Below are positions 18,501-26,372 of a stretch of 32,714 nt of DNA, piece by piece (the first letter of the stretch is position 1; the number at the start of each line of letters is the position of its first letter). Source of the stretch: Humidesulfovibrio sp. GTDB lineage: Bacteria; Desulfobacterota; Desulfovibrionia; Desulfovibrionales; Desulfovibrionaceae. Both the position numbers and the translations under genes were made by a program. Location of the stretch: positions 290,475 through 323,188 of the forward strand of contig JARLHQ010000028.1 in NCBI GenBank assembly GCA_031292175.1. The letters run 5' to 3'. Below the pieces are notes generated by a model that searched no databases, was not told the DNA's origin, and saw nothing but the letters and a program-made list of their open reading frames with translations.

Positions 18501-19188
18501 CACCATTACTGTGTCCTGCTTCACCACGCCGGGCGTGCTCTCCAGCGAGGTCATCAAGGGCATCCAGCCGGAGTTGGCTAAGTTCCGCGCCGGGCTGCCG
18601 CCGGGCTACCGCCTGGAGATTGGCGGCGAGTACGAGGAGCAGACCAAGGGCTTCGACGAGATGGCCATGGTCATGGGCGTGTCCATCATGGCCATCTACA
18701 CGGCCTTGCTCTTCCAATTCCGAAACGCGGTTAAGCCGCTCATCGTCTTTGCCGCCGTGCCATACGGCATGGCCGGGGCCTTCGGCGCATTATTCGTCAT
18801 GGGCGCGCCCTTCGGTTTCATGGCCTACCTCGGCATTGTCAGCCTCATGGGCGTCATCATCAGCCACATCATCGTGCTGTTCGATTTTATTGAGGAACGC
18901 CGCGAGGCGGGCGAGGATCTGCGCCAGGCCATCCTTGACGCGGGCATCATGCGCCTCAGGCCCGTGCTGATCACCGTGGCGGCTACGGTGCTGGCCCTTG
19001 TGCCCTTGGCCCTGCACGGCGGGCCCCTGTGGGAGCCTTTGTGCTACGCCCAGGTCGGCGGGCTCATTGTGGCCACCTTTGTAACGCTCATCATGGTGCC
19101 GGTGCTTTATACCATTGCCGCCGTGGACCTGAAACTCGTGGACAGCGTGGAGGGGGCGGGCCAGGATGGGAGCGCGCCCGCCAACTGA
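15592..19188 (+). CDS. RND-family efflux transporter (AcrB/HAE-like), with an enlarged porter domain
   Basis: 1198 residues, clearly longer than AcrB (1049). TM1 is at about 24-42, then the porter domain, and TM4 carries the proton-relay pair D551-D552 (GLLVDDPVVAND), equivalent to AcrB D407/D408. The extra length lies mostly in the first porter half: about 130 residues (roughly 160-290) are inserted between the TLMLTVASP strand and the NFTETVLRTM helix. In TM10 the residues aligning with AcrB K940-N941 are S1091-H1092 (GVIISHIIVLFDF), so the usual relay Lys is absent. It is an inner-membrane proton-driven exporter; the substrate is unknown. The ATG at 15592 has AGGCGG about 10 bases upstream. 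No outer-membrane factor gene follows; instead the stop is directly followed by a chemoreceptor gene remnant. Confidence 0.93.
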   Translation: MHGHDESKLLEKHNTARFFVENRQIALVLLLAVFVWGALSYTRMPQRKDPDIPIRVAAVTCTWPGVPAEKVEDLVTRKLEEKIAENDKIDRIDSTTRTGLAVVTIKLLDDVKNTSEVFDDLNLKLNAVKDLPDGAGPINFIKDFGDTATLMLTVASPLEGQTEIGLRARQVVQAIAQLRGTDTAGRATLVQVLPPTTPEQSLRRVLERFSRDAVDKGLGTDPRVSIAPGLALLDLRTDKTDAELAAAVETFKNERLRESELSPDAWTTAVVRDPANAEAALTKVAGSRYAYKDLENFTETVLRTMQALPKVAKVTRWGVRDEAVYLDYSQERLAAYGFGPWRIKDALSARNVRQSGGVVENGGKSMLIDPSGELTSEADLGGVAVGRVNNGALAYLRDIVDIERSYVSPAPKRHYHLERAANGNWTRMPAITLAITMRAGEQIGQFSKAVDASLAGLKKRLPNDLVFSRTSDQPKQVEDKVGLFTNSLLEAIVLIVAVAFIGFREWRSALLMALSIPITLAMTCGMLHLLGIDIQQVSIAAMILALGLLVDDPVVANDAIKLELRAGKTPDVAAWLGPTKLAKAILYATITNIVAYLPYLLLSGDKGLFLYSLPVVIGCSLVASRIVSMTFIPYIGQYLLRPGRNAGKSIADMRETGFTGWYYRFASNLVEHRWKVLGVSLIIVALAFIMKSRLKDQFFPYDLSHLAYVDVWLPEDASVQATDKSARQADEVIRRVAAEYAQAHPRHGKKDWRVLNSVSLFVGAGGPRFWFSVEPELDQPNYAQVLLDIADEHDTESFMDYLQPRLTLAMPGVRVSARRLESGPPVGIPVQLRLSGDDMPTLRAQAERLKTMLRKRPDTDRVQDNWGAEIFRARLSIDPDKAALAGVTNLDVARSSAAAMNGFQVASIHQGRLDVPVYARLRMEERAGLEDIKNLYVVSSSGTTKVPLGQISDVSWGLDTEKIVRRNHFRTITVSCFTTPGVLSSEVIKGIQPELAKFRAGLPPGYRLEIGGEYEEQTKGFDEMAMVMGVSIMAIYTALLFQFRNAVKPLIVFAAVPYGMAGAFGALFVMGAPFGFMAYLGIVSLMGVIISHIIVLFDFIEERREAGEDLRQAILDAGIMRLRPVLITVAATVLALVPLALHGGPLWEPLCYAQVGGLIVATFVTLIMVPVLYTIAAVDLKLVDSVEGAGQDGSAPAN

Positions 19189-19195
19189 GTGCCCG

Positions 19196-19264
19196 GCACT
19201 CCCGGAAGAGAAACCGGTTTTTCGGGCGCTCATCATCAAGTTGGACGAGGAAGGACGCGGATAG
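19196..19264 (+). pseudogene. Remnant of a second chemoreceptor gene (last 22 codons and stop)
   Basis: Beginning only 8 bases after the pump stop, this frame reads ALPEEKP then [15 protein letters not shown] and a TAG. It aligns without gaps to the chemoreceptor's own tail (DLAEQAQ, then [15 protein letters not shown]). The last 13 codons are nearly identical, while the first 9 are diverged, as expected from a paralogous gene rather than a very recent copy. No start codon, promoter or upstream receptor sequence remains. Confidence 0.75.
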
Positions 19265-19289
19265 GCAAACATCAGAGGTTCTGCCCCTG
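19225..19289 (+). repeat. 65-bp direct repeat, copy B
   Basis: Matches 13026-13090 with 4 differences. One is in a codon (Thr to Ile); three are in the trailing hairpin, whose stem no longer pairs fully. Identity stops at 19289; beyond it the sequence becomes AT-rich and unrelated to what follows copy A. Confidence 0.9.
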
Positions 19290-19362
19290 CATCCCGACGC
19301 AAGGGACTTATAGTGTACCCTCAACTTGTTTAACCAACCCGCCTCCGATCCCATCATACTGC

Positions 19363-19391
19363 TTGACAATTTTAAAGGTTGAGCAAATCAT
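19363..19391 (+). promoter_or_regulatory. Possible promoter of the AT-rich methyltransferase-like gene
   Basis: A perfect TTGACA (19363-19368) is followed after 17 bases by AATCAT (19386-19391), a 4/6 match to the -10 consensus. The surrounding spacer is strongly AT-rich, unlike the rest of the window, so chance matches are more likely and confidence is limited. Confidence 0.4.
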
Positions 19392-19446
19392 TTTCTTTCA
19401 TTTGCTAATTATTAAACCAGTCTATATTTTTTGCGGGGTGTAGCGC

Positions 19447-20262
19447 TTGTTGGACATCGTCTCTGCAGGGAAGTCTGAACTCGTTTCATTTGAAACCATC
19501 TGTGACAGTTCACTATTTGATCTTAAAGGGGTTCTTCCTTCAGAAATGCTATTCCTTTGCGCTATCGTTCAAGAGCTTGAGGCTGATTCGGTGGTGGAAT
19601 CCGGGCGAGCGAGGGGGGTCAGCACGGCGCTTATCTCGTCATTCTTCAGAAATAGCGACATCAATATATATAGTGTCGAAAATACGAAATATTCTCTCGA
19701 CGCAAAAATCGCCGAGGCGCGTTTAAAAAAGCGAAAAAACTTGCACCTGCTTTACGGTGATGCTTTCGTACGTTTGCCAAAGATTGTTAAAAACCTGAAA
19801 GCTCCTGTAGTTTTTATTGATGGTCCAAAGGGTGAAAAAGCCGTTCTTTTAGGCGCACTTTTGCTAAAAGAATTCTGCAATGTTAAAGCTGTATTAATTC
19901 ATGATTGCTACAAAGGATCTGCGGAGCGTTCACTCATTAGCAAGTTCTTCCCAGAGTCCATCTCTTCAGATGACACACAATTTATTGAAAAATTTAGATA
20001 TTTGGATGCACCATGTTGGGAGAAAATGCATGCACTTGGTGAAGTGACAATCGCACCATACATTCAAAATGGCGAAGCCATTGAGTCTTATGGACATACC
20101 ATTTCTGCTATAATAAATCATGCCTCTTTGCCAATGCAGTGCGATAGACTGTTCAAAGATTTAAATGTCGATGCCAGAAATTTTAGTTTCGGCTTTTTAG
20201 GCGGGCTCTTGCGAGAATTGAAAACATATTTACCACGCAAGTCCTACTTTCAAATGATTTAA
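19447..20262 (+). CDS. AT-rich orphan gene: probable class I SAM-dependent methyltransferase-like protein
   Basis: 271 residues. The glycine-rich ESGRARGVST (51-60) after a VVE strand, the acidic VEN strand end about 25 residues on, the YGD at 103-105, FIDGPKG (123-129) and LIHDCY (150-155) fit a Rossmann-fold SAM-dependent methyltransferase of the CmcI/Methyltransf_24 type. Such enzymes often modify sugars or secondary metabolites; the substrate here is unknown. The gene begins with TTG (19447, or the next codon), bounded upstream by an in-frame TAG at 19441, and has GGGGTG about 7 bases upstream. Its base composition is markedly AT-rich, with codons such as AAA, TTT and ATA that its neighbours avoid, a strong sign of horizontal transfer. 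It has no partner gene: remnant repeat on one side, hairpin-rich DNA on the other. Confidence 0.72.
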   Translation: MLDIVSAGKSELVSFETICDSSLFDLKGVLPSEMLFLCAIVQELEADSVVESGRARGVSTALISSFFRNSDINIYSVENTKYSLDAKIAEARLKKRKNLHLLYGDAFVRLPKIVKNLKAPVVFIDGPKGEKAVLLGALLLKEFCNVKAVLIHDCYKGSAERSLISKFFPESISSDDTQFIEKFRYLDAPCWEKMHALGEVTIAPYIQNGEAIESYGHTISAIINHASLPMQCDRLFKDLNVDARNFSFGFLGGLLRELKTYLPRKSYFQMI

Positions 20263-20393
20263 TATCGTTAATGATGATGGGCATGATGAGAACTTATCTA
20301 TATTAACCTTCCACATGGTCAGAGCCCTCGACAGGTATCATCATCTCAGGGGTATACGTTCACCAAGGCCCTTTTTCCAATTTGTCGCAAGGA

Positions 20394-20640
20394 GGATTCG
20401 TCAGCCTCGCCAGCGACGGCCGTCTGACATGTGGCTATCTTCGGCGCTTCGGCGAATCCGGTCTTTTCTCGAACACACCGTCTGTTTTCGCCGCGAAGGG
20501 AAAACAGACGGTGGCCTTCGAGCCAACAACTACGCCATTTTCTTTGAAAAGCACGAATAGACGAGTCTCCATCCGGGAGTCTGCCCCGGCTCGTGTCTGG
20601 CTCCGCACCGCCTGTCGGCGGTGGCATGAATCGTCATGCC
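20394..20640. other. Dense cluster of hairpins, possible structured RNA or mobile-element end
   Basis: Successive perfect inverted repeats fill this stretch. (1) GGATTCG (20394-20400) with CGAATCC (20453-20459), enclosing TCAG/CTGA. (2) A 14-bp stem inside a 6-bp stem (20468-20522, listed separately). (3) TTTTC-ttt-GAAAA (20538-20550). (4) ACGAG and CCGGG (20561-20577) with CCCGG and CTCGT (20585-20594). (5) CACCGCC-tgtc-GGCGGTG (20606-20623). (6) GGCATGA-atcg-TCATGCC (20623-20640). No ORF through it looks real. Strand cannot be decided, because both strands would fold. I match it to no known riboswitch or RNA family. Confidence 0.6.
20468..20522. repeat. Long inverted repeat (14 bp perfect plus 6 bp outer stem)
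   Basis: CACCGTCTGTTTTC (20476-20489) is the exact reverse complement of 20500-20513, with a 10-base loop. Outside it, CTCGAA (20468-20473) pairs with TTCGAG (20517-20522) across a small internal loop of 2 and 3 bases. In one orientation the arm ends in T-rich sequence, but the T run lies inside the stem, so this is not a normal terminator. Confidence 0.85.
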
Positions 20641-20891
20641 GGGAGCACATCGGCTTGACCATCCCTCGGCCTGTCCTGCCGTGGTGGCGGTATATGCCGT
20701 TTCGGTCGCAACAGGCCACGGTGACATTTCCCCGGAAAATATTCTCTTTTTGCTTTCCAGACGCTACGCGAACACGTCCTGCGGCAGTTCACCCAGTCCT
20801 GCCGCCCGCCGCGCCCCAGCCAGCAGGGCCAGGGCCGCGGCTATGCCCCCGAAATCGATGTCCAAACTCGTCTTTGGTTCTCCCCCGGGCC

Positions 20892-21668
20892 TCAGCGGCC
20901 GCCGCCAGTCGCGGCCTTTGCAAGGAACGGCGTCACCATATCCATGGGCAGGGGGAACACGACGGTGGTGTTCTTGTCCGCGCCGATGACCGTCAGTGTC
21001 TCCAGGTAGCGCAGCAGGATCGCTTGGGGCTCTTGGGCCAGGGTCTTGGCGGCCTGGAAGAGCTGTTCAGACGCCTGCAACTCGCCTTCCGCATGGATCA
21101 CCTTGGCGCGGCGTTCGCGTTCCGCCTCGGCCTGCCTGGCAATGGCCCGGATCATCGATTCGGTCAGGTCCACCTGTTTGATTTCGACATTGGAGACCTT
21201 GATGCCCCAGGAGTCGGTTTGCGCATCCAGGGCGCGTTGGATGTCGACATTGAGCTTCTCGCGCTCGGCCAGCATGTCGTCCAGCTGGTGCTTGCCCAGC
21301 ACGGAACGCAGCATTGTCTGGGCCAACTGGCTGGTAGCGTTGAGGAAGTCCATGACCTGGATGATCGCCTTTTCCGGGTCGACCACCCTGAAATAGACCA
21401 CCGCGCTGACGCTTACCGAGACATTGTCGCGCGAAATCACGTCCTGGGTCGGCACCTCCAGCACCACCGTGCGCATATCAACCCGAATCACCTTCTGTAT
21501 TCCAGGAATGAGGAGGACAAGGCCCGGGCCTTTCACCTTTGAGAAACGCCCCAGGGTGAACACCACGCCGCGCTCGTATTCGCGGAAGATGCGGACCGCT
21601 GAAGAAAAGAACATGCCCACAACGGCGAGAATCAAAACCAGGCTGATCAGCGAAAGATCCATGAACAT
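20892..21668 (-). CDS. Slipin / SPFH (stomatin-like, band 7) membrane protein
   Basis: 258 residues. One N-terminal hydrophobic segment (about 4-24) is followed by the SPFH domain: [36 protein letters not shown] and [25 protein letters not shown]. Next comes a helical coiled-coil region rich in Ala, Glu and Arg ([25 protein letters not shown]) and a C-terminal oligomerisation stretch ([11 protein letters not shown]). Prokaryotic slipins form membrane-associated ring oligomers and are often encoded beside an NfeD protease partner, but I see no nfeD gene here. The ATG at 21668 has GGAG 7 bases upstream; the frame extends further upstream without a ribosome-binding site or domain. The gene lies 178 bases downstream of the radical SAM gene on the same strand. 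Confidence 0.93.
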   Translation of the reverse strand: MFMDLSLISLVLILAVVGMFFSSAVRIFREYERGVVFTLGRFSKVKGPGLVLLIPGIQKVIRVDMRTVVLEVPTQDVISRDNVSVSVSAVVYFRVVDPEKAIIQVMDFLNATSQLAQTMLRSVLGKHQLDDMLAEREKLNVDIQRALDAQTDSWGIKVSNVEIKQVDLTESMIRAIARQAEAERERRAKVIHAEGELQASEQLFQAAKTLAQEPQAILLRYLETLTVIGADKNTTVVFPLPMDMVTPFLAKAATGGGR

Positions 21669-21846
21669 TACGGCTCTCCTCGGTTGCTCGGTTGAAGGGG
21701 GGGAGCGCAGCCAAGCTGCCGCGCTTTTGTCAAAGGTTGGTTGCACGCACGCATCAAAGGCAAAGCCTTGACCTTGGCCGCTTAGAAGGCTCAGCCCAGG
21801 GCCTTCAAGTGTCTTGGACTCCCTCCTTTCTCCGCAGTCCGCCGCT

Positions 21847-23373
21847 TCAGGTCGCGCAATGCTGGCTGTTGTCATGCTCCGGGTGCGCTGTATCGCTGGC
21901 GCCCAGGGCGCGCCGCGCCACACGTTCGAAGTGCAGACCAAGAATGGCGAGTTCCACGGCCACGGAGAAGGATTTACGCTTGGTCAGAAGGGTCTTGAAC
22001 AGGAGTTTCCAATAGGAGAACCGGGCGCGGGAAACCACGCCGATGGACCACATGCTCCTGGCCAGGGCCAGAATCTCGGCCGGAAGGATTCTGCCGGTGG
22101 CCGTGGGGGTATAGGCCGACAAAAAGGTGTTGATCCGCTTGTAGTATTCCTTGGGGGAGTAGATGGACCAGAGGAGCCGCTTGTACCCTTCGAGAAGGAT
22201 CTCGCGGCCCATGTTGGGCAGGAAGTTCAGACTGGCGTCCGTGTTTTCACCGCTCATGGTGCCGAGCAGGCGGCCTTCGGCCTTGAGGCGGCGCCAAAGC
22301 CTGGTCTGCGGCAGGGCGTTCAGCACGCCGACCATGGCCGTGACCACGCCGATAGTCTGGATGAAGCGGTACTGCTGCTCGAAGATGGATGGCGTGTCGT
22401 GGTCGAAGCCGACGATGAAGCCGCCCATGACCTGCATGCCGTGCTGATGGATGGTCTGGATCGCGCTGGCGAAATCCGCGCTCACGTTCTGGTTCTTGCC
22501 GCATTCGGTCAGACTTTCCACGGAGGGCGTCTCGATGCCGATGAAGACCTTGTGGAAGTTGGCCGCGCTCATCATCTGCATCAACTCAGGATCCTTGGCC
22601 AAATTGATGCTTGCCTCGGTCATCAGCTTATAGGGATAGCCCCGCTCTTCCTGCCAGGCCGCGAGCCGGGGCAGAAACTCCTTCACGTGGGCGATGTTGC
22701 CGATGAAATTGTCGTCCACGATGAAGATGTTGTTGCGCCACCCGGCGTCGTACAGGCTTTGCAGCTCGGCCAGCATCTGCTCCGGGCTTTTGACCCGGGG
22801 GTGCCGTCCGTTCATGGCCACGATGCCGCAGAACTCGCAGTCAAAGGGGCAGCCGCGGGAGTACTGCACGCTTAAGGACACATAATCCTTGAAGTTGAGC
22901 AGGCTCCAAAGCGGGATCGGGGTGGCGGCGAGACCGGGCCGTTCTGTGGCCTGGTAGCTGTCGCGGGCCGAACCGTTCAGCAGGTCGTCCACAAAATTTG
23001 GCAGAATGCTCTCGGCCTCCCCCAGGATGAAATGGTCGACTCCGGGGAACCGCTCGCGTTGTGTGTTGAAGGCCGGCCCGCCCGCGACCACGCGTTTCCC
23101 GGCGTTTTTTGCGCGGGCGATGATTTTCTGCGCGCTGGCCGTCTGGACCAGCATGGCGCTGACCATGACCATGTCGGCCCATTCGAGGTCGGCGTCGGAC
23201 AGCGGGCCGACGTTGGTGTCCACAAGCCGTTTTCCCCATGTCTCCGGGAGCATGGCGGCTACGGTGAGCAGCCCCAGGGGCGGAAAGACCGCCTTTTTGG
23301 CGACAAATGGCAGGACATGCTTGAAACTCCAAAACGTGTCCGGATAGACCGGATAGACCAACAATACGTTCAT
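21847..23373 (-). CDS. B12-binding domain radical SAM protein (DUF4070 type)
   Basis: 508 residues. The N-terminal part (about 1-150) is a cobalamin-binding Rossmann-type domain ([47 protein letters not shown]). The radical SAM core follows, with the 4Fe-4S cluster motif CxxxCxxC at C175, C179 and C182 ([12 protein letters not shown]), then IVDDNFIGN and a glycine-rich [12 protein letters not shown]. The C-terminal third ([22 protein letters not shown]) resembles DUF4070. Relatives include hopanoid and tetrapyrrole methylases and cyclases, but the reaction cannot be assigned here. The ATG at 23373 begins the conserved domain; a weak AAAGG lies about 9 bases upstream. The ATG at 23508 would add 45 basic residues without a domain and run into the end region of the Mg2+ ATPase gene. 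Confidence 0.9.
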   Translation of the reverse strand: MNVLLVYPVYPDTFWSFKHVLPFVAKKAVFPPLGLLTVAAMLPETWGKRLVDTNVGPLSDADLEWADMVMVSAMLVQTASAQKIIARAKNAGKRVVAGGPAFNTQRERFPGVDHFILGEAESILPNFVDDLLNGSARDSYQATERPGLAATPIPLWSLLNFKDYVSLSVQYSRGCPFDCEFCGIVAMNGRHPRVKSPEQMLAELQSLYDAGWRNNIFIVDDNFIGNIAHVKEFLPRLAAWQEERGYPYKLMTEASINLAKDPELMQMMSAANFHKVFIGIETPSVESLTECGKNQNVSADFASAIQTIHQHGMQVMGGFIVGFDHDTPSIFEQQYRFIQTIGVVTAMVGVLNALPQTRLWRRLKAEGRLLGTMSGENTDASLNFLPNMGREILLEGYKRLLWSIYSPKEYYKRINTFLSAYTPTATGRILPAEILALARSMWSIGVVSRARFSYWKLLFKTLLTKRKSFSVAVELAILGLHFERVARRALGASDTAHPEHDNSQHCAT

Positions 23374-23532
23374 GGTGTTTGGCCTTTGCGGATCCGCGCG
23401 GTAGTAATATTGGCCCCAGCATACCACGCTGCGAAGTCTGCGCAAGGAAAATGGCCGACGGGAAAAATGGAAGAGAGACCGACGCGGAACGTCTGTCTTC
23501 TTTGCCAACCGGCCGTCTTTGCGGCGCTGTCT

Positions 23533-26160
23533 TCAAATCCAGGCCTTGCGGTGCAGCAGCGTCTTCACCACCTGCGTCAAGAGCACATAGCCGAGCGACA
23601 TGCCCGCCAAGAGCGGCCAGTAGAGGGGCGGCAGGGCCACCATGCCGAGCGCTCCGGCCATGGGGGAAAAGGGCAACCACATGCCGAAGACCATGACGAC
23701 CGTCGTCATCAGGAACAAGGGCCAGCTGGCGCGGCTTTGAAAAACGGGCACCTTGTTGGTGCGGATGACGTGGATGATGAGCGTCTGCGTCAGAATAGAC
23801 TCCACAAACCAGCCCGTTTGGAACAGGGAGGCCTTGCCCGGCGCCAGGCAGTTGAACACGTAGATCATGATGCCGAAGGTGGCGTAGTCGAACAGCGAGC
23901 TGCACGGGCCGATGAGCAGGATGAAGCGCGTGATGCGGTCGAGCGCCCAGGGCCTCGGTTTGGCCAGTTGCTCGGCGTCCACCTCGTCCGTGGGGATGGG
24001 CACTTGGGAGAAGTCGTAAAGCAGGTTGTTCACGAGCACCTGGATGGGGAGCATGGGCACAAACGGCAGAAAGATGCTGGCTCCGAGCACGCTGAACATG
24101 TTGCCGAAATTCGAGCTGGCGCCCATGCGCACGTACTTGAGGATGTTGGCGAAGACCTTGCGGCCTTCCAGCACGCCCTGCTCCAGCACCATGAGGCTCT
24201 TCTCCAGCAGCACCACGTCCGCGGCCTCCTTGGCGATGTCCACGGCGGTGTCCACGGAAACGCCCACATCGGCGGCGCGCAGGGCCGGGGCATCGTTGAT
24301 GCCGTCGCCCATGAACCCCACCACATGGCCGCGCGCGCGCAAGGCCTGGATGACCCGCTGCTTGTGCGCGGGCGAGAGCCGGGCGAAGAGCGTCGCCTCC
24401 TCCACCCTTGCCGCCAGGCCGGCCTCGTCCAGGGCCTCGATGTCCGGTCCTGTGAGCACGTGCTCCGTGGGCACGCCCACGTCCCGGCAGATCTTGCGGC
24501 TCACCATCTCGTTGTCGCCAGTGAGCACCTTGAGGCTGACCCCCAGGGCCTCCAGGGCTTTGATGGCCGGGGCCGTGGTCTCTTTGGGCGGGTCCAGAAA
24601 GGCGATGAATCCGCGCAGGGTCAGCCCTGTTTCGTCCTCCTTGGCGAATGCGGGTTTGCGCTCCATGTCGCGGTAGGCCAGGGCCAGCACCCGGAAGCCG
24701 TCATTGCTGAGCTTCTCATAGGCCGCATGCACCTGGGCGCGCAGGGACTGGTCCAGGGGCAGGGTTGAACCGCCCAACTCGCAGAGAACGCAGCGCTGGA
24801 AGATCTCCTCGCATGCGCCCTTGGCGATGAGACGCACCGTGTGCTCCGGCGTCTCCACCACCACGGACATGATTTTGCGCTGGAAGTCGAAAGGGATCTC
24901 ATCGAGCTTCCGGAAGTCCGGAATGCCCAGCTCCCCGTGCAGCTCATGGTGCGAAAGCACCGCCCGGTCCAGAACGTTCTTGAGCCCGGTCTGGAAGTGG
25001 CTGTTGGTGTAGGCCAGCACCAGCACGCCGTCATCCTCGTCCAGGTGGGCGTCCAGGTGCAGCTTGAGCACCACCTGGTCCATGGTCAGGGTGCCGGTCT
25101 TGTCCGTGCACAAGATATCCATGGCCCCAAGGTTTTGGATGGAGTTCAGCCGTTTAACGATGACCCGCTTCTTCGACATGGCCAGCGCGCCCTTGGACAG
25201 GCACACGGTGACGATCATGGGCAGCATTTCCGGGGTGAGGCCCACGGCCACGGCCATGGCGAAGAAGAAGGCCTGGTGCCAGTCGTGTTTGGTCAGCCCG
25301 TTGATGACGAACACCAGGGGCACCATGACGGCGATGAACCGGATCATGAGCCAGGTGAAGCGCGCAACGCCCTTGTCGAAGCTTGTGGGCGGGCTGGCCG
25401 TGTCGATGGCGCTGGCCATGCTGCCCAGGTAGGTGGCCTTGCCCGTGGCCGCAACAACGGCCGTGGCCGCGCCGCTGCCCACGCTGGTGCCCAGAAAGCA
25501 GACATTGCGCAGCTCCAGGGGGGTGCGCCCTCCGCTCACTTCGGCATGTTCGAACTTCTCCGCCGGCAGCGATTCCCCCGTGAGGCTGGCCTGAATGACG
25601 AAGAGATCCTTGCAGGCCATGAGCCGCACATCCGCCGGGATCATGTCGCCTGCGGCGAGCTGCACCACGTCGCCGGGCACCACTTGAATGAGGGGGATCT
25701 CTCGCGCTTCGCCGTCGCGCAGCACCGTGGCCGTCACCGAGATCATGGCCCGCAGTTTGGCGGCGGCGGTGTCGGCCCGGGCCTCCTGCACAAACCGCAG
25801 CCCGACGCCCAGCACCACCATGAGCCCCATGACCACGGCGGCGCGCAGGTCGCCCGTAAACGCGGAGAGTCCGGCCAGAACCGTCAGCAGTATCACCAGC
25901 GGGTTGAGCAGCGCTTTGCCCAGCATGCGCAGGCGCGTGTGGCCGCGCTCCGCGCCCACGGCGTTGGGGCCGAGAAGGCGAAGCCGCTGCTCGGCCTCGG
26001 CCTGGGACAACCCCGATGACGTCGTTTGCAAGGTGTTCAGCAGCGGCGCAATTTCGGAGACAGAGGCCGCGACCAATTCCGGAGACACCTGAATGGACCC
26101 GGCGGCCTTGCGCAATTGCGCCATGTTTCTGGGGATGACGGAAATATGTGCCCGTGGCAT
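23533..26160 (-). CDS. mgtA: Magnesium-importing P-type ATPase, MgtA/MgtB type
   Basis: 875 residues with all P-type ATPase signatures in order: actuator LTGES (193-197), the membrane motif GLTPEMLPM (307-315), phosphorylation site DKTGT with D353, TGDN (547-550) and the hinge MGDGINDAP (617-625). The TPEMLP motif, LGAMDILCTDKTGTLTMD, and the C-terminal NNLLYDFSQVPIPTDEVD are characteristic of class IIIB Mg2+ transporters. An N-terminal cation-ATPase domain and about ten membrane helices complete the protein. It imports Mg2+, typically under Mg2+ limitation. ATG 26160 is taken as the start; ATG 26124 is the alternative and neither has a strong ribosome-binding site. I find no recognisable M-box riboswitch or Mg2+-leader in the 290-base divergent spacer upstream. 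The gene precedes the radical SAM gene by 160 bases. Confidence 0.95.
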   Translation of the reverse strand: MPRAHISVIPRNMAQLRKAAGSIQVSPELVAASVSEIAPLLNTLQTTSSGLSQAEAEQRLRLLGPNAVGAERGHTRLRMLGKALLNPLVILLTVLAGLSAFTGDLRAAVVMGLMVVLGVGLRFVQEARADTAAAKLRAMISVTATVLRDGEAREIPLIQVVPGDVVQLAAGDMIPADVRLMACKDLFVIQASLTGESLPAEKFEHAEVSGGRTPLELRNVCFLGTSVGSGAATAVVAATGKATYLGSMASAIDTASPPTSFDKGVARFTWLMIRFIAVMVPLVFVINGLTKHDWHQAFFFAMAVAVGLTPEMLPMIVTVCLSKGALAMSKKRVIVKRLNSIQNLGAMDILCTDKTGTLTMDQVVLKLHLDAHLDEDDGVLVLAYTNSHFQTGLKNVLDRAVLSHHELHGELGIPDFRKLDEIPFDFQRKIMSVVVETPEHTVRLIAKGACEEIFQRCVLCELGGSTLPLDQSLRAQVHAAYEKLSNDGFRVLALAYRDMERKPAFAKEDETGLTLRGFIAFLDPPKETTAPAIKALEALGVSLKVLTGDNEMVSRKICRDVGVPTEHVLTGPDIEALDEAGLAARVEEATLFARLSPAHKQRVIQALRARGHVVGFMGDGINDAPALRAADVGVSVDTAVDIAKEAADVVLLEKSLMVLEQGVLEGRKVFANILKYVRMGASSNFGNMFSVLGASIFLPFVPMLPIQVLVNNLLYDFSQVPIPTDEVDAEQLAKPRPWALDRITRFILLIGPCSSLFDYATFGIMIYVFNCLAPGKASLFQTGWFVESILTQTLIIHVIRTNKVPVFQSRASWPLFLMTTVVMVFGMWLPFSPMAGALGMVALPPLYWPLLAGMSLGYVLLTQVVKTLLHRKAWI

Positions 26161-26354
26161 GTGCGACCCGCAATGGTTGGAGGGGCGAAAATCTTACACC
26201 CCGACGACCATACCCCATGCGTCGGCGCTCGTCGATCAGGCGAGAACACCTGAGGCGCACCATTTATTAGGGAAAATTTCAAAAAAAGCTGAGCGACACT
26301 TTCCTTTATTTTTCAAAACGTGTTATTGTTTCAGTGAAGTATTAAACAAGGCGC

Positions 26355-26372
26355 AGGCGTAACACGCCTTTT
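26355..26372 (+). terminator. Small terminator-like hairpin in the spacer before the BON genes
   Basis: AGGCGT (26355-26360) and ACGCCT (26364-26369) form a perfect 6-bp stem around AAC, followed by TTT. It reads toward the BON gene that starts 82 bases on, so it would act as an attenuator or end a short upstream transcript. The flanking AT-rich stretch (26265-26350) could hold a promoter, but no clear pair of hexamers is seen. Confidence 0.4.

Noticed and set aside
20346..20627. 93-codon minus-strand ORF through the hairpin cluster
   Set aside because: Its codons are dictated by the inverted repeats; there is no ribosome-binding site or domain, and a plus-strand ORF covers the same bases equally well.
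20764..20865. 33-codon minus-strand ORF with TTG start just after the slipin gene (LDIDFGGIAAALALLAG...)
   Set aside because: A G-rich site lies about 14 bases upstream, too far to be convincing, and nothing in the peptide is recognisable. It might be a small membrane peptide or the end of a decayed gene, but it cannot be supported.
21669..21846. TTGACA on the minus strand before the slipin gene as a promoter
   Set aside because: No acceptable -10 hexamer at 16-18 bases and no sigma-54 pattern; nothing else is visible in this 178-base gap.
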